DNA of 54,228 nucleotides, from contig CANRFB010000011.1 in NCBI GenBank assembly GCA_947629785.1, positions 1 to 54,228 on the forward strand, written 5' to 3'. How positions within the stretch are numbered: position 1 is the stretch's first letter; each line of letters starts with the position of its first letter. A program made the translations under genes and the position numbers. Below are positions 42,117 to 51,615 of the stretch, piece after piece. The notes under the pieces are model-generated. The model was not told where the DNA came from. It saw only the letters and a program-made list of their open reading frames with translations, and searched no databases. Origin of the DNA: an uncultured Clostridia bacterium. Its GTDB lineage: Bacteria > Bacillota > Clostridia > Oscillospirales > Ruminococcaceae.

Positions 42117-43847
42117 TTATTCTGTAATATCGGTGTTTTCTTCTGAAATATCCGTATTTTCAGCCGTTTCCGTGACCGTTTCGGAAGTTTCAGGAACGGT
42201 GGTGGTCTGCGGCGGTTCGGTAACGGAAACGGTGGTTTCCGCAGCAGTTCCCTTTGCGGTCGTTTCCTTTGTTTCTTTCGTGGTTTCCGGCTTTTCGGAA
42301 ATATTTTTCTGCGTTTCCGTTTGTGAAGCAACTGGGGCAGTCGTTGTTGGAACGGTCGTTGTTACGGCAGGAGTTCTGCCCTGAGTCAACATCCTTTCGT
42401 AATATTTTACCGTTGAACGGGTGGTGGCGTGGAAAGTATTATTTGCAAAAAGCAGGTCGGTTATCCCCTTTTCTTTCAGGTAATCTTCGGCGTTGTAGGT
42501 GAAATACCGCATATCCATGATATAAATATCCTCAAAAGAACCGAACAGGAATTGCGGCAGGGCATTTCCGTAGCTGTCCTTGAATATCGCCAGCCGCCTG
42601 CCGTTTCCCGTGGAAGTGTGGACATGGGTTATTTTGGCATCACCGCCCATGAATGTGCAGTAAAGCGATGATTTCATATTTGAAAAATCCAGAAAGAAAT
42701 CCGATTTTATGGGGTCGGCTATGCCGAGGATAGCATTTCCCTCACCAAGAATATAGTTATAGTACGTCACTTCATAGTCGATATTTTTCGGAACGTAGTA
42801 CACAAAATCTTCGGGGTTGTTCTTTATCTCGATATCCTGAGTGTAGCCGTACATAGTTCCCACATATCCGTCCACCGTGTGCATATCATACTCGGCGGTG
42901 GAAAGTTCCGTAAACGGCACTTCCGCCGCTTCCGCAAATGCCCTTGCTGCGTAATATGCCCCTAAAGAAGTCCAGTGATGGTCTGTGCGGAAATAGATAT
43001 TCTCGTTTGTGTGAAGCTGCAGCACCGAATACGCGTCAACGGAAATAACGTCCTCCGAAAGGTGTGAATAGATATTTTCGATGTTTTTCAGCTGACTTGC
43101 GTTATAGGAAGAAATGCTTTCAGGGCAGTAAAACTCCGACGATGTGGGAACTACCATGCAGTAAACGTTCACCTTGTCCCCAAAAGCCTTTTTGTACTTT
43201 TCTATTACCTGCGCGTATGCTTCCCCCACGGAAAAATTCCCGCCGTAAAGCATAAGTGCGCGGGTCCCCACAACGGCAATACCGTTATTGAGAATATTCA
43301 CATTGTCGTCCTCAGGAGGCGGTTCAGTCTCTTCCGTAGTGGTCGTTTCCGCAGGAGAAACGGTGGTTTCCGCTGCGGAAATATCTGTTTCCGCAGCCGT
43401 TTCGGAAACCGTCACGGCGGGCGGTTCGGAAACAGGCGGGGCTGCCGTTCCGGTAACGGGCGGTTCCGTATAAAATTCCTCGGCTTCCGCGATTGCAACA
43501 TTATGAAGCTTTATATCATTGGAGCGGAATCCCGTGTATTCCTGAATCTGCGCCGCCGCCACCATAAGACGGTCGCGCATTGGCACATTATCCCTGAAAA
43601 ACAGCGTCATTTCGTCCATGAAACTGCCGTTCAGAACGGACTCAACGGTGACTTCCGGAAATTTTGCAAGTTTTCGCTGTTCAAGCTGCGATTCGCCGCT
43701 TCTCGGCAGGAAAAGTATTGCCGCTGCCGTTACCGCAAAAAACACGGAAATTACCGTCACATACAATATATCCGAAGCGCGCTTCTTTTTCCTGTCGGTG
43801 GTCTGATACCGCAAAAGCGTTTTCGGGTCTGCTGATTTTTTTCCCAT
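42117..43847 (-). CDS. DHHW-family (AlgJ/AlgX-like) acetylation partner with Thr/Pro-rich inserts
   Basis: 576 residues. It has an N-terminal membrane anchor (about 26-50), then a periplasmic-type SGNH-like domain with FRTDHHWTSLGAYYAARAF and AIFKDSYGNALPQ, the DHHW family motifs. Two low-complexity stretches (about 130-180 and the last 85 residues) are Thr, Pro, Glu and Val-rich, possible glycosylation or wall-spanning segments. Working with the MBOAT protein next to it, it probably transfers acyl groups to an extracellular polymer. Confidence 0.88.
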   Translation of the reverse strand: MGKKSADPKTLLRYQTTDRKKKRASDILYVTVISVFFAVTAAAILFLPRSGESQLEQRKLAKFPEVTVESVLNGSFMDEMTLFFRDNVPMRDRLMVAAAQIQEYTGFRSNDIKLHNVAIAEAEEFYTEPPVTGTAAPPVSEPPAVTVSETAAETDISAAETTVSPAETTTTEETEPPPEDDNVNILNNGIAVVGTRALMLYGGNFSVGEAYAQVIEKYKKAFGDKVNVYCMVVPTSSEFYCPESISSYNASQLKNIENIYSHLSEDVISVDAYSVLQLHTNENIYFRTDHHWTSLGAYYAARAFAEAAEVPFTELSTAEYDMHTVDGYVGTMYGYTQDIEIKNNPEDFVYYVPKNIDYEVTYYNYILGEGNAILGIADPIKSDFFLDFSNMKSSLYCTFMGGDAKITHVHTSTGNGRRLAIFKDSYGNALPQFLFGSFEDIYIMDMRYFTYNAEDYLKEKGITDLLFANNTFHATTRSTVKYYERMLTQGRTPAVTTTVPTTTAPVASQTETQKNISEKPETTKETKETTAKGTAAETTVSVTEPPQTTTVPETSETVTETAENTDISEENTDITE

Positions 43848-43867
43848 GGTCTGTGTGCCTTTCTGAA

Positions 43868-45340
43868 CTAAAATCTGAAATACAGGAACGGGTTATTCGT
43901 TCCGCTAATCAGTAACAATGTGCTTACCGTCAAAAGCAGCACCGAAGCCGCCGCTTTCCCGAAAGTGAACGCCGCCGCTGCCGCTCCGCTTTTGGCTTTA
44001 AGGGAATTTTCATATCCTGCGCGTATAAGTTTTCCAACGGGAAGCGAACATACCAGTGCCGCAATAAGCAGGTAAAGATTTCCTGTGAAAGCGTTCTGCG
44101 CCACGATGTCCCAAAGCGCATTTCCCGATATTCCGAAGATTATCCGTATGAATTTTCCAAGCCTGCCTATATCCTCAAAATAGAAAATTCCCCAACCGAA
44201 TACTATAAGTATAATGCTGTATATGTGTAGGAGTATTTTGGGGATTTTATTTGCAATTTTAAGCAGAGTATATTTTTCCAGAATGATTATTACCCCGAAG
44301 TAAAGACCCCAGAGTACAAAATTCCAGCTTGCGCCGTGCCACAGTCCCGTAAGGAACCACACAATCGCAAGATTCAAAGGCTGATGACGGCGATTTCCGC
44401 CCAAGGGAATGTAAACATAATCCCTGAAAAACGAACCCAGCGAAATATGCCACCTGCGCCAGAATTCTGTTATCGACCTGCTGATGTACGGGTAATTGAA
44501 GTTTTCGTCAAAGCGGAAACCGAAACACCGCCCCATGCCGATAGCCATATCCGAATACCCCGAAAAGTCAAAGTATATCTGGAAAGTAAACGCTATCAGT
44601 CCCAGCCACGCCCCCGCCGCGGAAAGTCCGTCAAGATTTCCGTCAAGGAACTGCTCCGAAATTATGGAAAGCTGATTTGCCAGAATGACCTTTTTGCCAA
44701 GCCCCACGAAAAACCTGAACGACCCCTCCGAAACGTCCGAAAGGGTAAGATTCCTGAAAACTATTTCCTCGGCAATAGTTCCGTAACGGACGATAGGTCC
44801 TGCAATAAGCTGGGGAAACATGGAAATATACAGCAGTATCAGGAACGGATTTTTCTGCGCTTTTACATCGCCGCGGTAAACGTCCGCCAGATAGGAAATT
44901 GACTGGAACGTATAAAAACTTATCCCCACAGGCGGGATAATATCGGGCACAGGCAGGGAAAGCCCCAGAGAATTCACCGAACTTATAAGGAATTCCGAGT
45001 ATTTAAACACGCATATCAGCGCGATGTTGAATGTCACGCCTGCCGCAAGAGCAGCTTTTGACGGCTGCTCCTTACGGGCTATAAGAAGCCCTGCGGCGTA
45101 ATTCACTATCACGCTGAATATCATCAGAAGTATATATATCGGTTCGCCCCATGCATAGAAAAGCAGAGACGCAATTATAAGAACGGCATTTGTCACGGGA
45201 TTTTCGTTTGCCGAAAACCGTCCTCTGCGGTTTTTGCGGCGGAGCTTCCCGATGAACTTATCCGCAAAGCCTGCAATCACATAAAGTACAAGAACCGCAG
45301 GCAGAAAAATATACAAGAAAAACAAGTCGGCAAAAATCAT
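43868..45340 (-). CDS. MBOAT-family O-acyltransferase (AlgI-like)
   Basis: 490 residues, about 11 membrane segments. The family blocks are YFDFSGYSDMAIGMGRCFGF, ITEFWRRWHISLGSFFRDYV, YIPLGGNR and the catalytic His in GLWHGASWNF. AlgI-type MBOATs move acyl groups across the membrane to a DHHW/SGNH partner, here encoded 20 bases downstream. The ribosome site is weak (AAAGGAG lies about 30 bases upstream). Confidence 0.92.
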   Translation of the reverse strand: MIFADLFFLYIFLPAVLVLYVIAGFADKFIGKLRRKNRRGRFSANENPVTNAVLIIASLLFYAWGEPIYILLMIFSVIVNYAAGLLIARKEQPSKAALAAGVTFNIALICVFKYSEFLISSVNSLGLSLPVPDIIPPVGISFYTFQSISYLADVYRGDVKAQKNPFLILLYISMFPQLIAGPIVRYGTIAEEIVFRNLTLSDVSEGSFRFFVGLGKKVILANQLSIISEQFLDGNLDGLSAAGAWLGLIAFTFQIYFDFSGYSDMAIGMGRCFGFRFDENFNYPYISRSITEFWRRWHISLGSFFRDYVYIPLGGNRRHQPLNLAIVWFLTGLWHGASWNFVLWGLYFGVIIILEKYTLLKIANKIPKILLHIYSIILIVFGWGIFYFEDIGRLGKFIRIIFGISGNALWDIVAQNAFTGNLYLLIAALVCSLPVGKLIRAGYENSLKAKSGAAAAAFTFGKAAASVLLLTVSTLLLISGTNNPFLYFRF

Positions 45341-45373
45341 TTCCGTATACGGCTCGCAGGGAGCTCTCCTTTC

Positions 45374-46282
45374 TTATTCTTCCCCTGTGTCCGTGCTTTC
45401 CGCAGCAGGAACGTTACTTCTGTTTACGGGTGCTGTATTGGCGGAAGTTCCGCCGTTCATCTGTTCAAGCAATTTTGAAAGGTCTATCATCATTGTTCCG
45501 CCGTCTCCCGAAACCACTGTGGGCAGCTTGCCGTCCCACTTTTCAATATAATTGCTTATGATTATTTCGGGGGTAAGCTGTTCGGATTTTAATTTATAAG
45601 CCTCCGCTTCGGCTTCCGCCTTGGCAACGGTCTGTTCCGCCTCGACTTTTATCCTCTGCAAGTCCTGCTCGGCTTTCAGAGCGTTCTGCTGGGCGGTCTG
45701 TTTTGCCTCGATAGCCGCGTTGTATTCGGCGGTGAATTCAAAGCCCGTTATGTTGAATATCTGGATATCTATTCCGTAAGAACCTATTTTCTGACGGAGA
45801 AGATCCATCATCTGGTCGCTGACGTTCTGACGGTTGGTAATAAGTTCCTCTGCGGTGAATTTTGCGGTAACGGCTTTTACACATTCCACAACGGCGGGAG
45901 TGATGATTACCGACTCGTAATCCATGCCGATGTTCTTATAAACGCTTGCCGAATAGGAATTCAGTATCTTATAGTTTACCACGATAGTGGAAGTTACGGT
46001 CTGCAAGTCCTTTGAAGCCGAGGACGCGTCGTTGACCTCCGCTTTTTTTACCCTGTTGTCCATAAGGACTATCTGCTGAACGAACGGTATCTTGAAATGC
46101 AATCCCTCGCTAAGCACGCTGTCCGAAACCTGTCCGAGGGTGACAACAACGCCGCTGTGTCCTGCCGTAACTACCGTAAACGAGTTCAGGAGCAGCAGAA
46201 GAACTACGGCAATAACAATTATTACCGTTACTATCTTTCCAACCGACTTGCCGCCAACGTCGATAACTTTATTTTCTGCCAT
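45374..46282 (-). CDS. SPFH/prohibitin (Band 7) family membrane protein
   Basis: 302 residues. It has one N-terminal membrane segment (about 17-40), then an SPFH domain (VVTAGHSGVVVTLGQ to about 205) and a coiled-coil AAIEAKQTAQQNALKAEQD / VAKAEAEAEAYKLKSEQ typical of prohibitins. The Ser/Asn-rich tail carries GGTMMIDLSKLLEQ. Such proteins form large membrane rings that organise proteases or lipids. It is 33 bases upstream of the MBOAT gene. Confidence 0.88.
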   Translation of the reverse strand: MAENKVIDVGGKSVGKIVTVIIVIAVVLLLLLNSFTVVTAGHSGVVVTLGQVSDSVLSEGLHFKIPFVQQIVLMDNRVKKAEVNDASSASKDLQTVTSTIVVNYKILNSYSASVYKNIGMDYESVIITPAVVECVKAVTAKFTAEELITNRQNVSDQMMDLLRQKIGSYGIDIQIFNITGFEFTAEYNAAIEAKQTAQQNALKAEQDLQRIKVEAEQTVAKAEAEAEAYKLKSEQLTPEIIISNYIEKWDGKLPTVVSGDGGTMMIDLSKLLEQMNGGTSANTAPVNRSNVPAAESTDTGEE

Positions 46283-46311
46283 AAAATTACATTCCTTTCA
46301 AAACTTCGCAC

Positions 46312-46551
46312 TTAAAACGCCAATGTGTCGCTGCCTATGTCGTCCTCGTCGGAATATTCGCTTTTGTCGTAATGGTCACCGTAAATGTTGTATTCGCTGT
46401 CGTTCATTCTGTCCCTGCCGAATGTTCTTACAAGCGCAATAATTCCCACAACAAGGGAAACTACCGATATTGCCGCCGCAAATACCGCAAGGAACTCCGT
46501 AATTCCTCCCGATTTGTATTCGCAGACCGCGCAGTTATTTGTTTTTTTCAT
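46312..46551 (-). CDS. Small single-pass membrane protein
   Basis: 79 residues from ATG 46551, nine bases after AAAGGA; the frame extends to 46635 without support. A short Cys-containing N-terminus (NNCAVCEYKSG) precedes one membrane segment (about 20-42) and an acidic tail rich in Asp, Tyr and Ser. It is probably cotranscribed with the SPFH gene downstream. No family is recognised. Confidence 0.65.
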   Translation of the reverse strand: MKKTNNCAVCEYKSGGITEFLAVFAAAISVVSLVVGIIALVRTFGRDRMNDSEYNIYGDHYDKSEYSDEDDIGSDTLAF

Positions 46552-46621
46552 AATTGACCGTCCTTTCTTATTTAGGAAATACCACACAAAGCCGTAGGGC
46601 TGTCTTTGTGCGGTGCTGCCT

Positions 46622-47497
46622 TTATTCCCCTTCAAGACCTTTCAGAGCCTTGAGTTCTTCCTTATCAAGCTTGTCAAACCTTACTTTTCCGTCCTTTATA
46701 ACGGTAACGTCCTCTTTATTGTAAGTTACAGGCGGGTCCTCGGATTTTTCCTGCTTTACTTTGAGTTTTCCAGCAAGCAGGTCTACTTCCTCAACGTAGC
46801 CTTTGAAATCGGGGGTCTTGACGTAAGCGCCGACTCTCGGCGTATTCTGCCAAAGATACTCGTAAGAATCCTGCTCATATTTCAGGCAGCACATAAGCCG
46901 TCCGCAGGTCCCCGAAATTTTCGTGGGGTTCAGGGAAAGCCCCTGCTCCTTTGCCATTTTTATGGAAACGGGCTGGAATTCCCCGAGGAAACCCTTGCAG
47001 CAGAACTCCCTGCCGCATATCCCCAGACCGCCCAGAATCTTTGATTCATCACGGACGCCTATCTGCCTCAGTTCTATTCTTGTCCTGAACACCGAGGCAA
47101 GGTCTTTTACCAGTTCGCGGAAGTCCACTCTGGTTTCCGCAGTGAAGTAAAACAGCAGTTTGTTATTGTCAAAGGTACATTCCACGTCCACAAGCTTCAT
47201 ATCAAGCTTATGGTTCAGTATCTTCTCCTGACAAATCTTAAATGCGTTTTCCTCCTTGACTTTGTTCTGTTCAAGGACTTTCATATCCTGCGGTGTGGTT
47301 TTCCTGATTATGGGTTTCAGCGGGGCGGTTACCTGTTCGTCATCTATCATTTTGTTGGCGATCACCACTTCCCCGCACTCAACGCCGCGGGCTGTTTCCA
47401 CTATAACAAGCGAGCCTATATCGAGCTTTGCGTTTCCGGGGGAAAAATAATACACTTTCCCCGCGCTTTTGAATCGTACTCCAATTATTTCGGTCAT
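46622..47497 (-). CDS. ricT: PSP1/YaaT family protein (RicT)
   Basis: 291 residues from ATG 47497, AAAGGA upstream. It has the PSP1 domain with IVETARGVECGEVVIANK and the Cys-rich GGLGICGREFCCKGFLGEF and GTCGRLMCCLKYE segments. In Bacillus, YaaT (RicT) joins RicA and RicF in an iron-sulphur complex that affects RNA processing and sporulation. It lies right behind holB, as in many Firmicutes. Confidence 0.9.
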   Translation of the reverse strand: MTEIIGVRFKSAGKVYYFSPGNAKLDIGSLVIVETARGVECGEVVIANKMIDDEQVTAPLKPIIRKTTPQDMKVLEQNKVKEENAFKICQEKILNHKLDMKLVDVECTFDNNKLLFYFTAETRVDFRELVKDLASVFRTRIELRQIGVRDESKILGGLGICGREFCCKGFLGEFQPVSIKMAKEQGLSLNPTKISGTCGRLMCCLKYEQDSYEYLWQNTPRVGAYVKTPDFKGYVEEVDLLAGKLKVKQEKSEDPPVTYNKEDVTVIKDGKVRFDKLDKEELKALKGLEGE

Positions 47498-47520
47498 ATA
47501 CTGTTCCTTTCTGAACAAAA

Positions 47521-48480
47521 TTATTCCATTACCGTGCTTGCAAAAGACGCCGCTTCAAGGGGAACGTTCGCCGTTCCTCTGCACCTTGAACAGGTCTTGT
47601 TTATCGCGTCGTGGATAGCTTCCGCACGGCGGCGGCTTATGGTTCCGGAAAGCCGCTTTGCGCCCTCCGGATCGCAGCCGGTAAGGGGGATATTTCCCAG
47701 ACGTATCATGCACGCGTCGCGGATAACCTTATCCGCAAGTTCAAGAACCCGCCGCACTCTCGGACGGTCGTCGCCCACGCCGTAAAGGGCTTTCAGCAAG
47801 CCGTACTCGTTCCTGTCGGCAATTGCGGCGATGATTTCCCTGCAAAATGCAACGTTTTCCGAAAGTTCGCCGCCTGAAAGATACTCCTCGCAGCAGCCGA
47901 TATTCCCATGAAAACGCATTACCGCTTCATCTATCTGTTCCTGAGAATATTTCCCCATATCAGCAAGGGCGGCTTTGCAGTCCTCCTCTGATGCTTCGGG
48001 AATTCCTATAGTTACCACTCTTGAACGTATGGTAGGCAGGAAAACATTGGCATTTACCGCCGTAAAGATAAAGCAGACCGTGTCGGGCGGTTCTTCGATG
48101 AGTTTCAGCATAAGGTTCTGGGAATTCTCCTCAATGCTTTCGCAGTCGGTGAAGATGTAGAATTTCACATCGCAGTCATTGGGCGCGACGAAAGCGTCGC
48201 AGCAGACCTGCCGTATAGTTTCGCGGTTGTAAAGCATTTTCTTGCCTGTTTTTTCGGGCTTGATAACGTCCGGATGAGTTCCCGAAAGAATACGCTTGCA
48301 GTTGCGGCATTCACCGCAGGCGTTTCCGTGTTCGCACATAAGGGTCATGGCGATATAGTCGGCGAAAGTTCTTTTTCCCACGCCCCTTTCACCGGTAAGG
48401 AGTATGGCGTGGGGAAATCTCCCTGTGCGTTTCATGGATTCAATTGCCGCCATGGGCTTTTCCTTTGAATACAGCTTCAT
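47521..48480 (-). CDS. holB: DNA polymerase III delta' subunit
   Basis: 319 residues. Walker A is GERGVGKRTF, the zinc module is CEHGNACGECRNCKRI, and FIFTAVNANVFLPTIRSR is the arginine-bearing sensor region. Delta' is part of the clamp loader that places the sliding clamp on DNA. It overlaps darA by four bases and is 23 bases upstream of ricT. Confidence 0.92.
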   Translation of the reverse strand: MKLYSKEKPMAAIESMKRTGRFPHAILLTGERGVGKRTFADYIAMTLMCEHGNACGECRNCKRILSGTHPDVIKPEKTGKKMLYNRETIRQVCCDAFVAPNDCDVKFYIFTDCESIEENSQNLMLKLIEEPPDTVCFIFTAVNANVFLPTIRSRVVTIGIPEASEEDCKAALADMGKYSQEQIDEAVMRFHGNIGCCEEYLSGGELSENVAFCREIIAAIADRNEYGLLKALYGVGDDRPRVRRVLELADKVIRDACMIRLGNIPLTGCDPEGAKRLSGTISRRRAEAIHDAINKTCSRCRGTANVPLEAASFASTVME

Positions 48481-48803
48481 ACTTTTTCAAAACGCTCCAC
48501 ATCGGTGACGAAAATAGTCGCTCCGCCTACCGAAACTTCCACGGGAAAGCTGGCGCTCTGCATTTCCGCGCCCGCGAGGATAGTTGCGGGAACGTACTGT
48601 TTTCTCCGTCTGGAACGCTCCTTTATTATGCTGATTATCTCGTCCACCTTGTCGTTGTCGGCGCATATCATGAATGTAGTATTTCCCGACATAAGGAATC
48701 CGCCGGTAGAGGCAAGTTTTGTGGCAAAAAATCCCGATTTTGTCAAAGCCGAGGAAACATCATGGCTGTCGTCGTTATTTACAATTGCATATATAAGTTT
48801 CAT
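48477..48803 (-). CDS. darA: Cyclic-di-AMP receptor DarA/PstA-like
   Basis: 108 residues from the second ATG (48803; a first ATG at 48809 is equally open). YAIVNNDDSHDVSSALTKSGF, STGGFLMSGNTTFMICAD and ATILAGAEMQ match the PII-like DarA/PstA family (formerly DUF970). These trimers bind c-di-AMP. The stop overlaps the holB start. In Bacillus tmk precedes and yaaR follows; both are missing here. Confidence 0.9.
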   Translation of the reverse strand: MKLIYAIVNNDDSHDVSSALTKSGFFATKLASTGGFLMSGNTTFMICADNDKVDEIISIIKERSRRRKQYVPATILAGAEMQSASFPVEVSVGGATIFVTDVERFEKV

Positions 48804-48869
48804 ACACATCGCTCCGTTCGTCCCTAAAGGTTGATGTACGGGCAGACCGCTTTAATGGTATGCCTATTT

Positions 48870-50204
48870 TCATTTTACCACATTTATTTGAAAAATGCTA
48901 TATGTTTTTAAAATTTTTATAGTATTTTCATCAATAATTTCTCCCGCGGTCACCGCAGGCACGCAGGGCGGGCAGACGGAAACCGTTTCGGCGGCGATTT
49001 TTCCGAGGGAATCCTCGATATTTACCCTTTCTTTCGGTGAAAAACAGGCTTCCGCAGGTGAAAGTCCGCGCTTTAGCGGCAGAATTTGGAAATCAGGCGG
49101 TTCTATCCGTATGCGCGGCATGGGAATGGTTTCCATAGCGGCGGCAACTCTTTCAAAATCGCTCTCCGTGTTCATTGTGGAAAACATCATTACCACATGG
49201 ACGGAGTCGGAATATTCCGTCTCTACTCCCCTTTCCCGAAGCCTTGCCGCAAGTTCGTTCCCCGAAAGCCCACAAGGCAGGGCGTTTACCGTAAGTTTCA
49301 GCGGCTCGGAATCAAGTATTTCATACGCCGCAGAAAGTCTTGCTTTCAGGGCGTTTACCCGTTCCGCCGTTTCCGCAAGGTCTTTCCTGAAACTTCCCGC
49401 AAGGTACTTATTGCAGAGGTCAAGGCTTTCTAAAATAAGGTAACTCGGGCTTGTACTTCCAAAAAGTGACATATTCCGTTTCAGTTCCGCGGCGGAAAAA
49501 CGTTTTCCCGCATGAAGATACGCGCCGCCCGTCAGAACGGGAAGCGTCTTATGGGCGGAATCGCAGCACATATCCGCCCCCAGAGCGATGGGGTGCAGAT
49601 TCTTTTCCAGAAACGCCAGATATGCGCCGTGAGCGTTATCCACCAACAGCGGAATGTCATATTTCCGGCAAATCTCGGCTATTCCCCGAATATCGGAAAT
49701 TTTTCCCAGATAGTCGGGAGAGGTGATAAAAACGCAGGCGGGGTGTTTCTCCGCATTGGAAATTATTGCGTTTTCCACGTTTTCGGGGGAAATTTCGCCT
49801 GAAACGGCAGAGCCTTTCCGATATTCGGGGTAAAGCCATACAGGTTCGAGGTCAAGAAGTGCGCAGGTGTTTATCACCGAACGGTGGGCGTTCCTTGCGC
49901 AGATAAAGGCTTTCCCTCTGCCGCAGGCCGCCGAAAGCATTGCTTGTATGCAAAGGGTGGACCCGCCCGCGGAATAGACTGTTTCAGCCGTTCCGAAGAG
50001 CCGCTTTGCGTTTTCCTCGCTCTGTCTGATAATGCCTTCCGCTTCAAAAAGCGCGTCCGCGCCCTGAATTTCGGTAATATCGTAACCGAAAGCGCTGCCG
50101 AAACCGCATTCCGGCAGACTTCTTCCCTTATGCCCGGGCATATGAACGCGGGCGGCATTGCTTTTTACATAATTTTCTACAAAATCGCAAATTGGTGTAT
50201 CCAT
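48870..50204 (-). CDS. PLP-dependent Orn/Lys/Arg decarboxylase family protein (YaaO-like)
   Basis: 444 residues. RVHMPGHKG and YDITEIQGADALF form the conserved start, AGGSTLCIQAML binds phosphate, LLVDNAHGAYLAF holds the Asp, and CCDSAHKTLPVLTGGAYLH carries the PLP lysine. It is shorter than biodegradative decarboxylases, as in YaaO/SpeA types. The substrate (arginine, lysine or ornithine) cannot be told from sequence by eye. It is the first gene of the darA-holB-ricT set. Confidence 0.9.
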   Translation of the reverse strand: MDTPICDFVENYVKSNAARVHMPGHKGRSLPECGFGSAFGYDITEIQGADALFEAEGIIRQSEENAKRLFGTAETVYSAGGSTLCIQAMLSAACGRGKAFICARNAHRSVINTCALLDLEPVWLYPEYRKGSAVSGEISPENVENAIISNAEKHPACVFITSPDYLGKISDIRGIAEICRKYDIPLLVDNAHGAYLAFLEKNLHPIALGADMCCDSAHKTLPVLTGGAYLHAGKRFSAAELKRNMSLFGSTSPSYLILESLDLCNKYLAGSFRKDLAETAERVNALKARLSAAYEILDSEPLKLTVNALPCGLSGNELAARLRERGVETEYSDSVHVVMMFSTMNTESDFERVAAAMETIPMPRIRIEPPDFQILPLKRGLSPAEACFSPKERVNIEDSLGKIAAETVSVCPPCVPAVTAGEIIDENTIKILKTYSIFQINVVK

Positions 50205-50236
50205 ATTTACCCCTTTTTTCAGAGCTGAGAGCAGGA

Positions 50237-50400
50237 GTCAGGCATAGTTTTGTGATTTTCAGTATAAGTATACCGTGAGGTATAGCAAAGCGTGGTCTGC
50301 AAAACCTTTCGTCTATACAGACGGAAAATTTTTATTGCAGACTTCGCCTTACTTTGCCTCACGGTATATTTAAGTTAGAAATCACTAAATAAAGCCTGAC
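50237..50400. repeat. Large palindromic intergenic element
   Basis: Nested inverted arms are visible: GTCAGGC (50237-50243) with GCCTGAC (50394-50400), a 12-bp perfect TATACCGTGAGG (50269-50280) with its complement (50357-50368), GTCTGCAA (50295-50302) with TTGCAGAC (50335-50342), and a central CGTCT / AGACG. It would fold into one long hairpin. It fills most of the gap between the HD-GYP and decarboxylase genes and may also terminate transcription. Confidence 0.65.
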
Positions 50401-50407
50401 TGCCTTG

Positions 50408-51505
50408 TTACATATTGATGAGTCTGTTGCCCTTGTTTTCGTCCAGAAGTTCCGTAATTACTATGTTCAGGCAGGACATATCAAATGAAAGGTCATAGAC
50501 TCTGTCCGCGCCTATTACCGCCACAAGCGGTCGAAGCGGCTGGTCGGGATAGTTTTTCATAACATACGCCGTTTCCCCGTTTGAAAGCTTTACTTTCGCG
50601 CCTGTGGGGAACGGTGCAACTTTCCTTAGAAACGCCCTTACTATCCTTTCGTCAAAATGCGTGTCAACACTTCCCATAATAAGCTCTATGGCTTCATTGG
50701 GCGGACTCGGTATTCTGTACGGGCGGTTTGACGTCAGCGCGTCATAAACGTCCGCAACTGCAAGTATACGGGCATAAGGGTGTATCTGGTCGCCTTTCAG
50801 ATGGTTCGGATAGCCTGAACCATCAAGTTTTTCGTGGTGACCGACTATTCCCTGATATACGTTATCGTTTACAAGATGCCGCTCCTGAAGATGTTTTGCA
50901 GCATAAACAGGGTGCATCTTTACCACGTTGAATTCCTCATTGGTAAGCCGCCCCGGCTTGTTGATTATTTCTATTGGAATAGCAACTTTTCCTATATCGT
51001 GAAGGAGTCCCGCAAGACCCAGATCATTCAGCATTTCGTTTGTAAATCCCAGTTCCATGCCGATGGCAATTGACATTATAGCAACACTGAGACAATGATG
51101 ATATGTATAATCATCATACATTTTTATGTCGGATATATTAATAAGTATATCCTTTTGCGAAGAAAGGTTATCAATAAGGTTCTGAGTGGTGTTTCCCACC
51201 GACTCAATATCTCTTTTCTGGACACCTTTGCTGGTGTCGATAAAATTATCCGCAAGGCTGTGGATATTGTTTATAGCTTCCTTTTTTATCTGTTTATTTA
51301 TGGAAGAAATGACACGGACTTCACTTCTTACGGTATCGATATACGCGCCGTCCAGTTTGGCACTGCAAAGTTGAGTAATCTGCATATCGGTGAGCTTCTG
51401 CCCTGTTTTCATTGTAATGGACGAAGCGATGGACGGTTCATAAAAGTGAATATCTCTTGCGAGACACATACCGGGAAGCAGCTCTTCGGAACGGACAAAA
51501 ACCAT
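50408..51505 (-). CDS. HD-GYP domain protein, probable c-di-GMP phosphodiesterase
   Basis: 365 residues, GGAGGTG before the ATG. The N-terminal 100 residues form an uncharacterised domain. The HD-GYP core shows HHCLSVAIMSIAIG, LLHDIGKVAIPIEIINKPG, MHPVYAAKHL, GHHEKLDGSGYPN and VADVYDALTSNRPYR, with all metal residues intact. The C-terminal strand-rich part ends in LDENKGNRLINM. No membrane segment is seen. It complements the EAL protein at 32161. Confidence 0.92.
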   Translation of the reverse strand: MVFVRSEELLPGMCLARDIHFYEPSIASSITMKTGQKLTDMQITQLCSAKLDGAYIDTVRSEVRVISSINKQIKKEAINNIHSLADNFIDTSKGVQKRDIESVGNTTQNLIDNLSSQKDILINISDIKMYDDYTYHHCLSVAIMSIAIGMELGFTNEMLNDLGLAGLLHDIGKVAIPIEIINKPGRLTNEEFNVVKMHPVYAAKHLQERHLVNDNVYQGIVGHHEKLDGSGYPNHLKGDQIHPYARILAVADVYDALTSNRPYRIPSPPNEAIELIMGSVDTHFDERIVRAFLRKVAPFPTGAKVKLSNGETAYVMKNYPDQPLRPLVAVIGADRVYDLSFDMSCLNIVITELLDENKGNRLINM

Positions 51506-51532
51506 TTTTTAGCACCTCCGATAAAAATAAAT

Positions 51533-51560
51533 ATATCTCCGGCATTACTGCCGGAGATAT
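51533..51560 (-). terminator. Terminator of the AbrB gene
   Basis: A perfect 12-bp stem ATATCTCCGGCA / TGCCGGAGATAT with loop of four; on the minus strand it is followed by ATTTATTTTTAT. Confidence 0.75.
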
Positions 51561-51615
51561 TGCTAAAGTAATATTGAGCATCCGGTACACATATTATTAT
51601 GTAAAGACAAGCATT

